From positions 1 through 34,158 of IMG/VR virus record IMGVR_UViG_3300032316_000233: a stretch of 34,158 nt of DNA; one strand, written 5' to 3'. Below are positions 6,604 through 15,100 of the stretch, one piece after another. The first letter of the stretch is position 1; the number at the start of each line of letters is the position of its first letter. Position numbers and translations under genes: made by a program. Origin of the DNA: a virus. Under the pieces are notes generated by a model, which searched no databases, was not told where the DNA came from, and saw nothing but the letters and a program-made list of their open reading frames with translations.

Positions 6604-6798
6604 TCCGACTGTCCTAGCATGTTGGCACTCAAAGCGTTAAAAATACGTCCACGCCCGTCTACCGGCGACGCGGACATCCTGGTGTGGCGTGGAAGATGGG
6701 CGCCAGCCCCAGTCGCTGTCAATACGTCAACAGGGGTGTTGACAGGTCGGCAACGCGGTGCCTATGTTCGGGACGTGACGCGCCACGAAGCGCACCAC
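6604..6798. promoter_or_regulatory. Divergent control region between the replication operons
   Basis: This untranslated region separates the leftward regulator from the rightward recombination operon. It contains AATACGTC twice (6642-6649 and 6721-6728, 79 bases apart), the dyad/promoter at 6726-6768, and on the minus strand a TTGACA (6722-6717) that could be a -35, although its only spaced -10 (CATCTT) is poor. AT-rich bases at 6633-6645 may belong to the leftward promoter. No tRNA, small RNA or origin-like iteron cluster is evident. Confidence 0.5.
6726..6768 (+). promoter_or_regulatory. Rightward promoter with operator dyad
   Basis: TTGACA (6739-6744) is a perfect -35 and TATGTT (6763-6768) a fair -10, with an 18-base spacer. 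The -35 lies within a perfect dyad GTCAACA-GGGG-TGTTGAC (6726-6743), so a dimeric repressor bound there would block polymerase. A further outer TGTCAA (6717-6722) mirrors the TTGACA. This should drive the recombination operon starting at 6827. Confidence 0.7.
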
Positions 6799-6822
6799 AA
6801 CCTGAACCTGAACCGGAACCGA
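6799..6822 (+). repeat. Four imperfect 6-bp tandem repeats in the leader
   Basis: AACCTG, AACCTG, AACCGG and AACCGA follow each other directly and end four bases before the ATG at 6827, where a ribosome site is expected. No strong Shine-Dalgarno sequence is present, so the repeat may matter for initiation or may be slippage. Confidence 0.5.
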
Positions 6823-6826
6823 GCCC

Positions 6827-7228
6827 ATGACCATCAAGAACCGCACCCTCGCCGACGTCGCCTCCGACCTGATGGCGGCCCGGGCGCTCGAGAAGAGCGC
6901 CACCGAACAGCGCATTGAGATCGAGGAAGAGCTGATCGCTCTGCTCGGCGCGAAGATTGAGGGCGCCGATACTCACAACATCGGACCCTACAAGGTCGTG
7001 ATCACCGGCAAGCTGACCCGCAAGCTGGACCTGAAGCGCTACGACCAGATCGTTGATCGCATCCCCGAGGCTCTCCGCCCGGTGAAGATCAAGCGCGAGC
7101 TGGACGCGACCGGCATCAAGTACCTCGCGAACAACGAGCCCGACATCTACGCGATCATCGCCAACTCCGGCGCTCTGACGGTCGAGCCCGCGAAGACGAG
7201 CGTCACCATCATCCGGACGGAGGACTAA
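6827..7228 (+). CDS. Small phage protein of the recombination operon, 133 aa
   Basis: An N-terminal helix with charged heptads (VASDLMAARALEKSATEQRIEIEEELIALLG) is followed by a beta-rich part (YKVVITGKLTRKLDLKRYD) and a C-terminal strand region ending VTIIRTED. Proteins with this helix-then-strand plan commonly sit directly before Sak4-like ATPases in phage recombination operons and are annotated as unknown (DUF7173-like, from memory). A helper or loader role is plausible but unproven. It is the first gene after the operator-controlled promoter. The ribosome site is weak and the ATG follows four small AACC repeats. Confidence 0.65.
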   Translation: MTIKNRTLADVASDLMAARALEKSATEQRIEIEEELIALLGAKIEGADTHNIGPYKVVITGKLTRKLDLKRYDQIVDRIPEALRPVKIKRELDATGIKYLANNEPDIYAIIANSGALTVEPAKTSVTIIRTED

Positions 7229-7232
7229 ACAC

Positions 7233-8000
7233 ATGGCCATTAGCCTAAACTCGCTGCGCCGCACTGGCGTAGCCCGACCGCCTCGCATCGTGCTCTACGG
7301 CACGGCCGGCATCGGCAAGACCACCTTTGCGGCGGGCGCCGATGCGCCCGTCTTCATCCCGACCGAAGAAGGGCTGGACGCCATCCAGGCGGACGCGTTC
7401 CCGCTCTGCAAGACCTTTGAGGATGTCATTGACTGCATCGCGGTCCTAATCAGCGAGGAGCACAAGTTTCGCACGGTCGTGCTTGACAGCGCCGACTGGA
7501 CCGAGCGCCTCGTTCATGGCCGCGTCGCGGCCGACAACAACGTCGCCAGCATCGACGCGATCGGCTACGGCAAGGGCTACAAGGCGGCGGTCGACTACTG
7601 GCGTCAGATCCTCGACGGGCTTGACGTGCTGCGCAACGACAAGGGCATGCAGGTAATCCTGCTTGCTCACTCGCAGATCAAGCGCTTCGACGATCCGCTG
7701 GCCGACCCTTACGACCGCTACCAGCTCGATCTGCACTCGGCGGTGGCGAGCGTCGTCACCGAGTGGTGCGACGTGCTGCTGTTCGCGAACCAGCGCTACA
7801 GCACGGTGAAGTCGGAAGTCGGCTTTAACCAGAAGGTCACGCGGGCGGTCGGGAATGGCGATCGCGTGATCTACACGCAGGAGCGGCCGGGCTGGCACGC
7901 GAAGTCTCGCTGGTCTCTGCCCGACACCCTGCCCCTCGACTACTCGAAGTTCTCCGCGTCCCTGATGGACGCGATGACGAACATCCAATCCGAAGCCTGA
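7233..8000 (+). CDS. Sak4-like RecA-fold ATPase, 255 aa
   Basis: Walker A is GTAGIGKTT (23-31) and Walker B is VVLDS (82-86). After that come the RecA-core features AHSQIKRF and a final strand region. Length and order fit phage Sak4-type single-strand annealing proteins (AAA_24 family in Pfam terms), which promote annealing and limited strand exchange in phage recombination, often with an SSB partner. The next gene is a DUF669 ssDNA-binding protein, exactly the expected neighbour. The start ATG has GGAGG nine bases upstream inside the end of the previous gene. An alternative reading as a general phage NTP-binding protein is less specific but cannot be excluded. Confidence 0.85.
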   Translation: MAISLNSLRRTGVARPPRIVLYGTAGIGKTTFAAGADAPVFIPTEEGLDAIQADAFPLCKTFEDVIDCIAVLISEEHKFRTVVLDSADWTERLVHGRVAADNNVASIDAIGYGKGYKAAVDYWRQILDGLDVLRNDKGMQVILLAHSQIKRFDDPLADPYDRYQLDLHSAVASVVTEWCDVLLFANQRYSTVKSEVGFNQKVTRAVGNGDRVIYTQERPGWHAKSRWSLPDTLPLDYSKFSASLMDAMTNIQSEA

Positions 8001-8022
8001 AAACGAGAAAGGATCTCACACA

Positions 8023-8532
8023 ATGGCACGCCTTGGCTTTACCTTCGACAGCAGCAACCAGCAGGGCCAGGACACGAACGATGTCCTCCCCGCCGGCGAC
8101 TACATCATGCAGATCATCCAGTCCGAGGTCCGCGCGACCAAGGACGGCAGCGGCCAATACGTCTGGCTTGAGTTCGACATCCTGGATGGCGAGCACCAGG
8201 GCCGGAAGTACTGGGACCGGCTGAACATCTGGAACGCCAACCCGACGGCGGCGGAGATCGCCAACCGCGCGCTGACCTCGCTCACGCGGGCGTGCGGGCT
8301 GGTGGCGATCGAGGACACCGACGAGCTGCACTTCAAGCCCATCAAGGTCCGCATGGGCGTCAGCAAGCGCAAGGACACGGGCGAGCTCCAAAATCGTGCG
8401 ACTTACTTGCAGCTGCATGAAGGGGGCGCCCCCCAGGCCCGTGGTCCGGCCCCCGCTCCGGCGGCTGGTCGCCCGGCTCCGGCCGCGTCCGCCGGCGCTA
8501 AGACGCCGCCCTGGGCAGCGCACCGGAAGTGA
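8023..8532 (+). CDS. DUF669-type single-stranded DNA-binding protein, 169 aa
   Basis: The conserved part (residues 1-135) has the DUF669 layout: FDSSN near the start, LPAGDYIMQIIQSEVR, WLEFDILDGEHQGRKYWDRLNIWN, then ALTSLTRACG and IKVRMGVSK. Members are OB-fold-like proteins beside Sak4 or other recombinases and are considered phage SSBs. The C-terminal 30 residues are Pro/Ala-rich and disordered and end PPWAAHRK. This differs from the acidic DDDIPF-type tip of bacterial SSB, so any partner contact must use a different signal. AGGATC provides the ribosome site. A very stable hairpin follows the stop. Confidence 0.8.
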   Translation: MARLGFTFDSSNQQGQDTNDVLPAGDYIMQIIQSEVRATKDGSGQYVWLEFDILDGEHQGRKYWDRLNIWNANPTAAEIANRALTSLTRACGLVAIEDTDELHFKPIKVRMGVSKRKDTGELQNRATYLQLHEGGAPQARGPAPAPAAGRPAPAASAGAKTPPWAAHRK

Positions 8533-8539
8533 TCTGAAC

Positions 8540-8561
8540 GGGCGGGGCTTCGGCCCCGCCC
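8540..8561 (+). terminator. Stable cUUCGg hairpin between SSB and nuclease genes
   Basis: GGGCGGGGC (8540-8548) and GCCCCGCCC (8553-8561) form a perfect 9-bp GC stem closed by a C(UUCG)G tetraloop. No U-tract follows (ACCCCTCTC), so it is probably a partial terminator or an mRNA 3' stabiliser that lowers expression of the nuclease and helicase relative to the SSB. Confidence 0.6.
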
Positions 8562-8584
8562 ACCCCTCTCGCGAGCGCAGGACC

Positions 8585-9538
8585 ATGGCACCCCTTCCGC
8601 CCATCCCCCTCACGACCGTCGGCGCGATCTACGCAGCCTACGAGGCCGAGCGCGAAGACCACCGGCGCGGTCACCTTGGCGCGTCCCTGATCGGGGGCGA
8701 GTGCGATCGCGCTCTCTGGCTCTCGTTCCGCTGGGCCTCGACGCCTCAATTTGACGGCCGCATGCTGCGGCTGTTCCAAACCGGTCACATGGCCGAGGCG
8801 CGCTTCGTCGCCGACCTCCGCCGCATCGGCGTGACGGTGCATGAGACCGACCCCGAGACCGGCCGCCAGATCTCCGTCTCCGCCGCCGGCGGGCACTTCT
8901 CGGGCTCCCTGGATGGCGCCGCGATCGGGATCCCCGAGGCGCCGAAGACCTGGCACGCCCTCGAGTTCAAGACGCATAACGTCAAGTCTTTTGCCAAGCT
9001 GAAGGCGGATGGCGTCCGGAAGGCGAAGCCGCAACACTGGGCCCAGATGCAGGTCTACATGCACCTGTCGGAGATGACGCGCGCGCTTTACCTCGCGGTG
9101 TGCAAGGACACTGACGAACTGTATGGCGAGCGCGTCGAGCACGACGAGGCCGAGGCCCTGAAGCTGGTGGCGAAGGGCCAGCGCATCGTGCAGGCGGGTC
9201 GGCCGCCCGAGCGGATCTCGGCCGACCCTGCCTGGTTCCTGTGCCGCTATTGCGACCACCGGGCCACCTGCCAGGCCAAAGCGCTGCCCGACGTGAGCTG
9301 CCGCACCTGCGCGTGGTCGACGCCGGTGGAGGACGGCACCTGGGTCTGCGACAGGCACGAGAAGATCCTGTCGATCGGCGACCAGAAGGCCGCGTGCGCG
9401 GACCATCGTTACATCCCGGACCTCGTGGCCGGCGTGCAGGTTGACGCTGGCGAGGGGGGGGAGTGGATCTCCTACGCCATGCATGACGGCACGACCTGGA
9501 CTGACGGGCGGGACGCGAAGCCGGAGCCGACGCCATGA
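8585..9538 (+). CDS. Cas4/AddB-like PD-(D/E)XK nuclease with Fe-S cysteines, 317 aa
   Basis: Nuclease motifs are GSLD (Asp110), LEFK (Glu127-x-Lys129) and the QMQVYMH motif (Gln154). Cys40 in GGECDRALW together with Cys220-x2-Cys223-x5-Cys229 reproduces the split four-cysteine Fe-S arrangement of Cas4 and AddB nucleases. Beyond it, Cys239, Cys242, Cys255, Cys271 and His274 form a second likely metal site. The family resects DNA ends. Next to Sak4, SSB and a helicase it is the likely exonuclease of the recombination module, not a CRISPR component (no array or other cas genes). The ATG at 8585 follows GCAGGA and excludes an unsupported upstream extension. It ends in ATGA overlap with the helicase. 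Confidence 0.85.
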   Translation: MAPLPPIPLTTVGAIYAAYEAEREDHRRGHLGASLIGGECDRALWLSFRWASTPQFDGRMLRLFQTGHMAEARFVADLRRIGVTVHETDPETGRQISVSAAGGHFSGSLDGAAIGIPEAPKTWHALEFKTHNVKSFAKLKADGVRKAKPQHWAQMQVYMHLSEMTRALYLAVCKDTDELYGERVEHDEAEALKLVAKGQRIVQAGRPPERISADPAWFLCRYCDHRATCQAKALPDVSCRTCAWSTPVEDGTWVCDRHEKILSIGDQKAACADHRYIPDLVAGVQVDAGEGGEWISYAMHDGTTWTDGRDAKPEPTP

Positions 9539-11136
9539 TCAAGCTGCGGCCCTACCAGACCGAGGCGATCGAGGCCGTCTTCGGCTGGTGGGAAGAGCGT
9601 CCCGGCAATGCGCTGATCGTGCTCCCAACAGGGACGGGAAAATCTTTGGTCCTTGCCGACACCTGCCGCCGCTGCCTGGAGTGGCCCGGCACGCGCGTTC
9701 TGGTGCTGACGCATGTCCGCGAGCTGATCCGGCAGAATGCCGAGGAGCTGCTCCGCCTCTGGCCGGAGGCGCCGATCGGCATCAATTCCGCTGGCCTGGG
9801 GAAGCGGGACTACCGGTCGCAGATCGTGTTCGCCGGCATCCAGTCCGTTCACGATCACGCGACCCGCTTCGGCAAGGTCGACATCGTGCTGGTCGACGAG
9901 GCGCATCTGATCCCGCGCACCTCAAGCACGATGTATCGCAAGTTCCTGCGCGAGCTGGAGATCATCAACCCGTACCTGAAGGTGGTCGGCCTGACGGCGA
10001 CGCCGTACCGGCTGGACAGCGGCCGGCTGGACCAGGGTGAGGGCGCGATCTTCGACGGCATTGCCTACGAGTACGCCATGCGACGGGCGGTGGAAGAGGG
10101 CTATCTCTCACCGCTGATATCGAAGGCGACTGAGACGAAGCTGGACGTGACCGGCGTTGGCACGCGGGGCGGCGAGTTCATCGCGGGGGCGCTGGAGCGG
10201 GCGGTGGACATTGAGGCGATCAACCGGGCCGTCGTCGACGAGACCATCGCCTTCGGGCAGGACCGCAAGGCGTGGCTGTTCTTCTGCGCTGGCGTCCAGC
10301 ATGCGCAGCACATCCGGGATCTCGTCCGAGCCCGGGGCTACACCTGCGAGAACATCTTCGGCGACACGCCGAAGGCCGAGCGCGATCTGATCGTCGCCGA
10401 CTTCAAGGCGGGCAAGATCCGGGCGCTGGCGAGCATGGGCGTGCTGACGACCGGCTTTAACGCGCCGGCGGTGGACCTGATCGCGCTCGTCAGGCCGACG
10501 CAATCACCGGGGCTCTACGTCCAGATTGCCGGTCGAGGAAGCCGCCTGGCGCCTGGGAAGGAGAACTGTCTGGTTCTGGATTTCGCTCGGAACATCGAGC
10601 GCCACGGGCCGGTGGATCTCATCAACCCGCGCAAGCCGAAGCGCAGCGACGAGGAGGGGCAGGCGCCGGTGAAGACCTGCCCGGCCTGCGAGTGCTTCGT
10701 CCCGATCTCGGTGCGCGAATGCCAGGAGTGCGGTCACGAGTTCCCGCCTCCTCCCCCGCCGAAGATCGAGCGCACGGCGTCCACGCTGGCCATCCTGTCG
10801 AACGGCAAGCCGCAGTGGACCCGCGTCTCCTCGGTCACCTACCACGAGCACCGCAAGGCTTCGGATCCTGACGCGCCGCCGACCCTGCGCGTTGAGTACC
10901 GCTGCGGGATGGTCACGCATCGCGAATGGGTCGCACTGGAGCACAAGGGGTATGCGCGGCAGAAAGCGGCGTCGTGGTGGGTCGGTGTCGGGGGCCGAGC
11001 CCCTGTTCCAAACAGTGTCGCCGAGGCCCTTGGACGGGTCGGAGAGCTCCCTCCCATTGAGGAAGTTCAGCTCCGCGATGCTGGGCGACACGCCGAGATT
11101 GTGGGGCGTCGGGCTATGCGCTCGGTGCCTGCGTGA
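9535..11136 (+). CDS. SF2 DEAH-box helicase with zinc-finger, 533 aa
   Basis: Motifs appear in order: RPYQTEAI (Q-like), PTGTGKS (31-37, motif I), VLTHVRELI (Ia), DEAH (121-124, II), TATP (154-157, III), the TTGFNAPAVD region (motif V) and AGRGSRLAPGK (332-342, VI). A four-cysteine zinc finger, CPACECF to CQECGHEF (Cys382 to Cys399), and a Pro-rich stretch follow the helicase core, then a C-terminal region of about 125 residues. It belongs to the RecG/UvsW-like phage SF2 helicases, which act on branched DNA (family-level knowledge). Translation is coupled to the nuclease by ATGA, so the two probably work together in end processing or fork remodelling. Confidence 0.9.
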   Translation: MIKLRPYQTEAIEAVFGWWEERPGNALIVLPTGTGKSLVLADTCRRCLEWPGTRVLVLTHVRELIRQNAEELLRLWPEAPIGINSAGLGKRDYRSQIVFAGIQSVHDHATRFGKVDIVLVDEAHLIPRTSSTMYRKFLRELEIINPYLKVVGLTATPYRLDSGRLDQGEGAIFDGIAYEYAMRRAVEEGYLSPLISKATETKLDVTGVGTRGGEFIAGALERAVDIEAINRAVVDETIAFGQDRKAWLFFCAGVQHAQHIRDLVRARGYTCENIFGDTPKAERDLIVADFKAGKIRALASMGVLTTGFNAPAVDLIALVRPTQSPGLYVQIAGRGSRLAPGKENCLVLDFARNIERHGPVDLINPRKPKRSDEEGQAPVKTCPACECFVPISVRECQECGHEFPPPPPPKIERTASTLAILSNGKPQWTRVSSVTYHEHRKASDPDAPPTLRVEYRCGMVTHREWVALEHKGYARQKAASWWVGVGGRAPVPNSVAEALGRVGELPPIEEVQLRDAGRHAEIVGRRAMRSVPA

Positions 11137-11425
11137 GGCGCGGGGGTTCGGGTTCAGCCCGGGCTTCGCGAAGCTGAAGGGAAACGACGTCGGGCTGTGC
11201 TCGCGTCATTGTCAGGAGAGATACATGGTTGACCCCACCCCGAACGAGAAGGCGGCCCTTGGCGAGGCTGCTGGAGCTGCTGGCCGGCACATTGAGGTCG
11301 TCGGCAAGACCGACTTCATGAATTGGACTGAGGAAGAGTTCGACGGGCTGATCGAGGCGACCGTCACGGCGTTCGTGGAGAAACTGAAGGCCCTCGTGGC
11401 GAAGGACAAGGAGATCCCTTTCTAA
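11078..11425 (+). CDS. DUF6511-like cysteine-containing protein, 115 aa
   Basis: The N-terminal part has CARCLREARGFGF and CSRHCQ, a four-cysteine zinc-binding knuckle. The rest (DPTPNEKAALGEAAG, GKTDFMNWTEEEF, IEATVTAFVEKL) matches what I recall of DUF6511 proteins, which are widespread in phages and of unknown role. The ATG at 11078 lies inside the helicase end (59-base overlap); AGGAAG sits 13 bases upstream, a rather long spacing, so the start is not certain. Its stop is TAATG-coupled to the next gene. A role in DNA metabolism is inferred only from the operon. Confidence 0.7.
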   Translation: MLGDTPRLWGVGLCARCLREARGFGFSPGFAKLKGNDVGLCSRHCQERYMVDPTPNEKAALGEAAGAAGRHIEVVGKTDFMNWTEEEFDGLIEATVTAFVEKLKALVAKDKEIPF

Positions 11426-11664
11426 TGAAACCGCAGATGTCGTTCGACGAAGCCAAGATTGGCAAACCCCCAGCAGAAGGCGGCGTGGTCGCGACCTTTC
11501 TCTGTGTGAGCGAAGACGTCGATCAGCACATGCACATCGTCATGGACCTTGGCGAAGTGATGACGCACAAGAAGCCGGCGGTTAGGGCCAGCATCCTCCG
11601 CATCTGCATTGAGATGTTGGAAGATCATGTTCTCGAGCTGGACGCGGAGGCTCGTTCGTCGTGA
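11425..11664 (+). CDS. Hypothetical protein, 79 aa
   Basis: The ATG overlaps the previous TAA as TAATG, with AAGGAG upstream in the DUF6511 gene. The protein has a Pro/Gly N-terminus, a compact alpha/beta middle (GVVATFLCVSEDVDQH, HIVMDLGEVMTH) and a C-terminal amphipathic helix (RICIEMLEDHVLELDAEA). No known motif is seen. It is coupled in turn to the next gene by TGATG. It is likely a small accessory protein of the recombination operon; function unknown. Confidence 0.55.
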   Translation: MKPQMSFDEAKIGKPPAEGGVVATFLCVSEDVDQHMHIVMDLGEVMTHKKPAVRASILRICIEMLEDHVLELDAEARSS

Positions 11665-11876
11665 TGCTGCAGCTGGACCCGCCGATGCCGCTGGAGACCC
11701 CACGCGGCAAGGCGATGGCGCACGTTTTAATTGATCCGGGAATTGAGCATCACCTGCTCTGGGTCTGCTTTCAGGACGAGACGGGCGAGTGCTGGACCTG
11801 GGCCAACCCCGACGTGCGGGCCCAGGCCAACCCGTCGATGGGGCGGCCTACGGTCAATAAGCCGCTGCCGCGTTGA
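11664..11876 (+). CDS. Hypothetical phage protein, 70 aa
   Basis: ATG at 11664 (TGATG coupling); a GTG one codon earlier is possible. The sequence LETPRGKAMAHVLIDPGIEHHLLWVCF and DETGECWTWANPDVRAQ is a pattern I recall from many phage genomes, usually annotated as hypothetical. The conserved histidines, cysteine and tryptophans suggest a compact binding fold, but no catalytic assignment is possible. It follows the recombination cluster and precedes a DUF551-like gene. Confidence 0.6.
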   Translation: MLQLDPPMPLETPRGKAMAHVLIDPGIEHHLLWVCFQDETGECWTWANPDVRAQANPSMGRPTVNKPLPR

Positions 11877-11896
11877 GCAGAAAGGAAACGAGTGCC

Positions 11897-12112
11897 ATGT
11901 CGCATGGACCTTGGCAGCCTATCGAGACGTTCCCGCAAACATGCGTGCCTGTCCTATGGACGGACGGGTTCCGCATGCGCGTCGCCAACTGGACGCTCGA
12001 GATGTTCGACTATCCCGACGGAACGATAGTCTGTTCCGCCAACATGGAAGAGCTTGAAGATGGGATTGCCTGGATGGAAATTCCTACCGCGCCTTCGCCA
12101 TCCGAGCAGTGA
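11897..12112 (+). CDS. DUF551-like small protein, 71 aa
   Basis: The N-terminus WQPIETFPQTCVPVLWTDG has the W-x-P-I-x-T-x-P signature of DUF551-type phage proteins, followed by MRVANWTLEMFDY and a closing WMEIPTAP. Function is unknown for the family. I chose the ATG at 11897 because AAGGAAACGAG precedes it; a TTG at 11873 overlapping the previous stop is less likely. Its last 29 bases overlap the end of the convergent 1260-aa gene. Confidence 0.6.
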   Translation: MSHGPWQPIETFPQTCVPVLWTDGFRMRVANWTLEMFDYPDGTIVCSANMEELEDGIAWMEIPTAPSPSEQ

Positions 12113-15100
12113 CCAACCCACCCTTCCGCTTCGGCTTCTTGACCTCGCCGCCTTCGGCGTAGAGGTCAATCTCGCCTCGCAGGAACTTGTTGTAGGTCAC
12201 GTCCATCGGCTCACCGCGAATGCGGGCGGTGATGCCGATGCGCTTCTGCAGGGCCTGCAGATAGGGGATAGGCTCTGACTTCAGCCCCGTGTCCTTGCCG
12301 CCGCCGACCCAGGCTGCCGACTGGGCTTGGGCAGGCTGCATCTTTCGGTCCTTGGCAACCTTCTGCCCCATGGCCTCCAGGTAGGCGTACTCGCCTGGCA
12401 GAAGCGCACCCTCTTCACCGAAGCTCTTCTTGGCGCGATCCATGCCCACGATGTCGCGGATGTAGTGCGTGTCGGAGGTGATGGGGCGCCAGTTGCCCAG
12501 CAGGTTCTGCTGATAGCTGATCGGCTTCGGGTTGCTCACCGGGTCCATCTCGCCGCCAAGGAACTCGCGGGTGCGCTGCGCGTGTTGCACCTGCGCCTTG
12601 GCCCCGTAGGGCGGGGGGAGGTCGCCGGCCAGCGTCTGAACCGTCTTCCCCGTGCGCGGATCGGAGACCTGCACGACCTGCGGCAGAGGCTCGCCGCGCA
12701 GCGCCCGGTTCAAGTAGTGCGAGGCCGTGCGGACGTTGCTCTCAATCGGGTTCGTCATCGACGTCGAGGCGTTCACCAGCGTCCAGAGGCGGAAGCGCTC
12801 ATCGCCTTCGGTCGGGCCATACATCGCGCGGAAGTCATCGCGGAGCTGCTGCAGGTTATACCAGCCCTGGTTCTGCTCGCCGCCTGCTTCGATGTAGCGG
12901 CGCAGACGCGCGGGGCCCTCGCGCTCAAGGCCTTCAAGGCGCTCAGTGACCTTCGGCGCGGCACGGGGGAGGTCGAACTGAGGCACATCCGGCATGCGGT
13001 TCAGGGCCGCCGGAGAGAGGTCGTAAAGAACGCCCCTGCCGCCCACCTCAGCGTCGTAAGACGTCGCGGCGCGGTTCACCTCGCGGGCGATGCGCGCGCC
13101 CTCCGCCACCTTGCCAGAGGTTTCTGCAGCCTCCTGCGAGGCCAAGCGCATGCCGGGCAGCTTGCCGGCAAACAGCGCCTCGGTTGTCGGCACCTGCTTG
13201 GTCTTGCCCTTGCTGTCGGTGAGCGTGACCGTCTTGCCGTGGCGCGCGATCGCCTCGCCGATGATCTCGCGGTCGGCCAGCTTCAGTCGGGTCGCGGCGT
13301 CGATCGCTTCATCGGACTGGCTCGCCAGCCCCTCGCGCACAAGCGGCGAGGCCCCCCCGCCGGTGAGGCCGAGAGTGTCGTACAGCTCGCCCAGGCCCTT
13401 GTAGGTAAGATCGCCGGATGCGCCGGCCGCGCGATTGATGTCCGCTGCCGAGGCCATGCCGGGCGGTGAAATGCCGGACAGGGCAGGAGGAGCGTCAGCT
13501 GCGCGAGCAGCCGCCAGGCCACCCCTAGTCGCCTCGCCGCCCTCCGGCACCAGCCGCTCGGCGAGCGCCCGCGCAACCTTCATCACCGCGCCGCCCCGGC
13601 TGTAGCCGCCGATCGCCGCAGCGCGGCGGGCGCCCTCGGGCGCCATGCGCTTGCCCATCTCCTCGATGATCGCCTCGACGATCGGGCTCATCTTCGGCTC
13701 TTTCACTCGACCACCCTTCGCGAAGCCGGCGTTGTCGGGAGGAGGCAGCAAACGCTGCGGCTCGGGAGGCGGCAGCATGCGCTGGGGCTGCGGCACGTTC
13801 ACCGTGGGCTCGGTGCGCGGAGCCGCAGACGCCCTCGCACCTCCGCCGATGTTGCTGACAGCCTCCGACAGGCTGCGCAGGGTGTTCATGATGACGTTGC
13901 CGTTCGGGCCGCTCAGGAGCTTGTTGATGCGGGCGGGGTCGCTCGACGACAGGATCTCGCCGACCTCGCGCATCACGTTCTCGTTCACGCGGGTGCGCCC
14001 ACGAGCGAGCAGGCCACCCAGGAGAGCCGTGCCGCCGGTCGTCAGCGGATCACCGGACGTGAAAATACCAACGCCTGCGCCCGCGCCCGCCCCGATGCTC
14101 ATGTCGCGCAGCTGCTGGGCGGTCGTTGAGTTGCCCTGCGTTGCCGACCGCAGGCGGTTCATGATGCCCTCGCGGCGCACGAAGGCCTCGAGCTGACGCA
14201 GTTCGTCAGCCGGCATGACAACCTCGAGCTTGCGCCGGTTCGCACCGTCGAACAGCCTGACCACGTCGCGGCTGTCTGGGGCGTTGCGCACCGTGTTCGC
14301 CAGCTCGGCCGCGAAGCCTCGGCGGAACAGCTCCTGCTCGGGGCCACTCATGGCCCGGAAGGCCTTTTGCGTGTCGGTCAGCTGGATCGCGCGGTTCTGC
14401 CGGAAGAAGGTCTGGCCCGCCTCCAGCGCGTCTTCAGCGCCGAAGAACTGCCGGGCCATGCCTCGCGCCTGTCCGAACTCCGGCACGGCCGCGTCCAGCT
14501 CCTCGTTCAGCCTCCTGCGGATGCCATTCAGCACCCGCGCCTCATCGCCTCCACGGGGCGCGGCGTCGGCCGCCTCGCGCAGGTTTCGCTGCACCTGATC
14601 CCAGAACTGCAGGTTCGGCCGGATCTGACCGCCATCAGGGGTCATACCCCAAGTCATGCGGCCCTGATCGTCGAAGCTGAACGGGTTGCGGATGACGAGG
14701 TCGCCCTCAAGAACCGCCCGATCGGCTGCCTTCTTCTCGACATCGCGGATGGCGGCCTGGACGGCCGGCGACTGGGCGATGCGATCCAGCGTCGGGTTCC
14801 ACAGGTCGGCGCTCTCGCCGGCCTGATAGGCAGCCCGATAGAGCGGAGCGTTCACTCGGCGCGCGGTATCCCGCAGCGTCTCGTTGGTCGAAGTCATGTT
14901 CAGGTTGCCGCCGAACAGGTCTTCGATGAAGTCGCCGAAGCGACCCTTCTGCTCGGTGTACCGAGGATCGGTGGCTGCCCGCAGGCGAGCGGCGGCATCC
15001 TCGGAGGTGTTACCTGCAGCGCGCGCCAGGCGGAGCGTGCCGGTGGCTCCGAGGTCGCCGACCACAATGTCCTGGCCGGCTGCACGCGCGGCGGCGATGT

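Noticed and set aside
8585-9538. CRISPR-associated Cas4
   Set aside because: No repeat array or other cas genes are present; the context is phage recombination, where Cas4-like nucleases are common.
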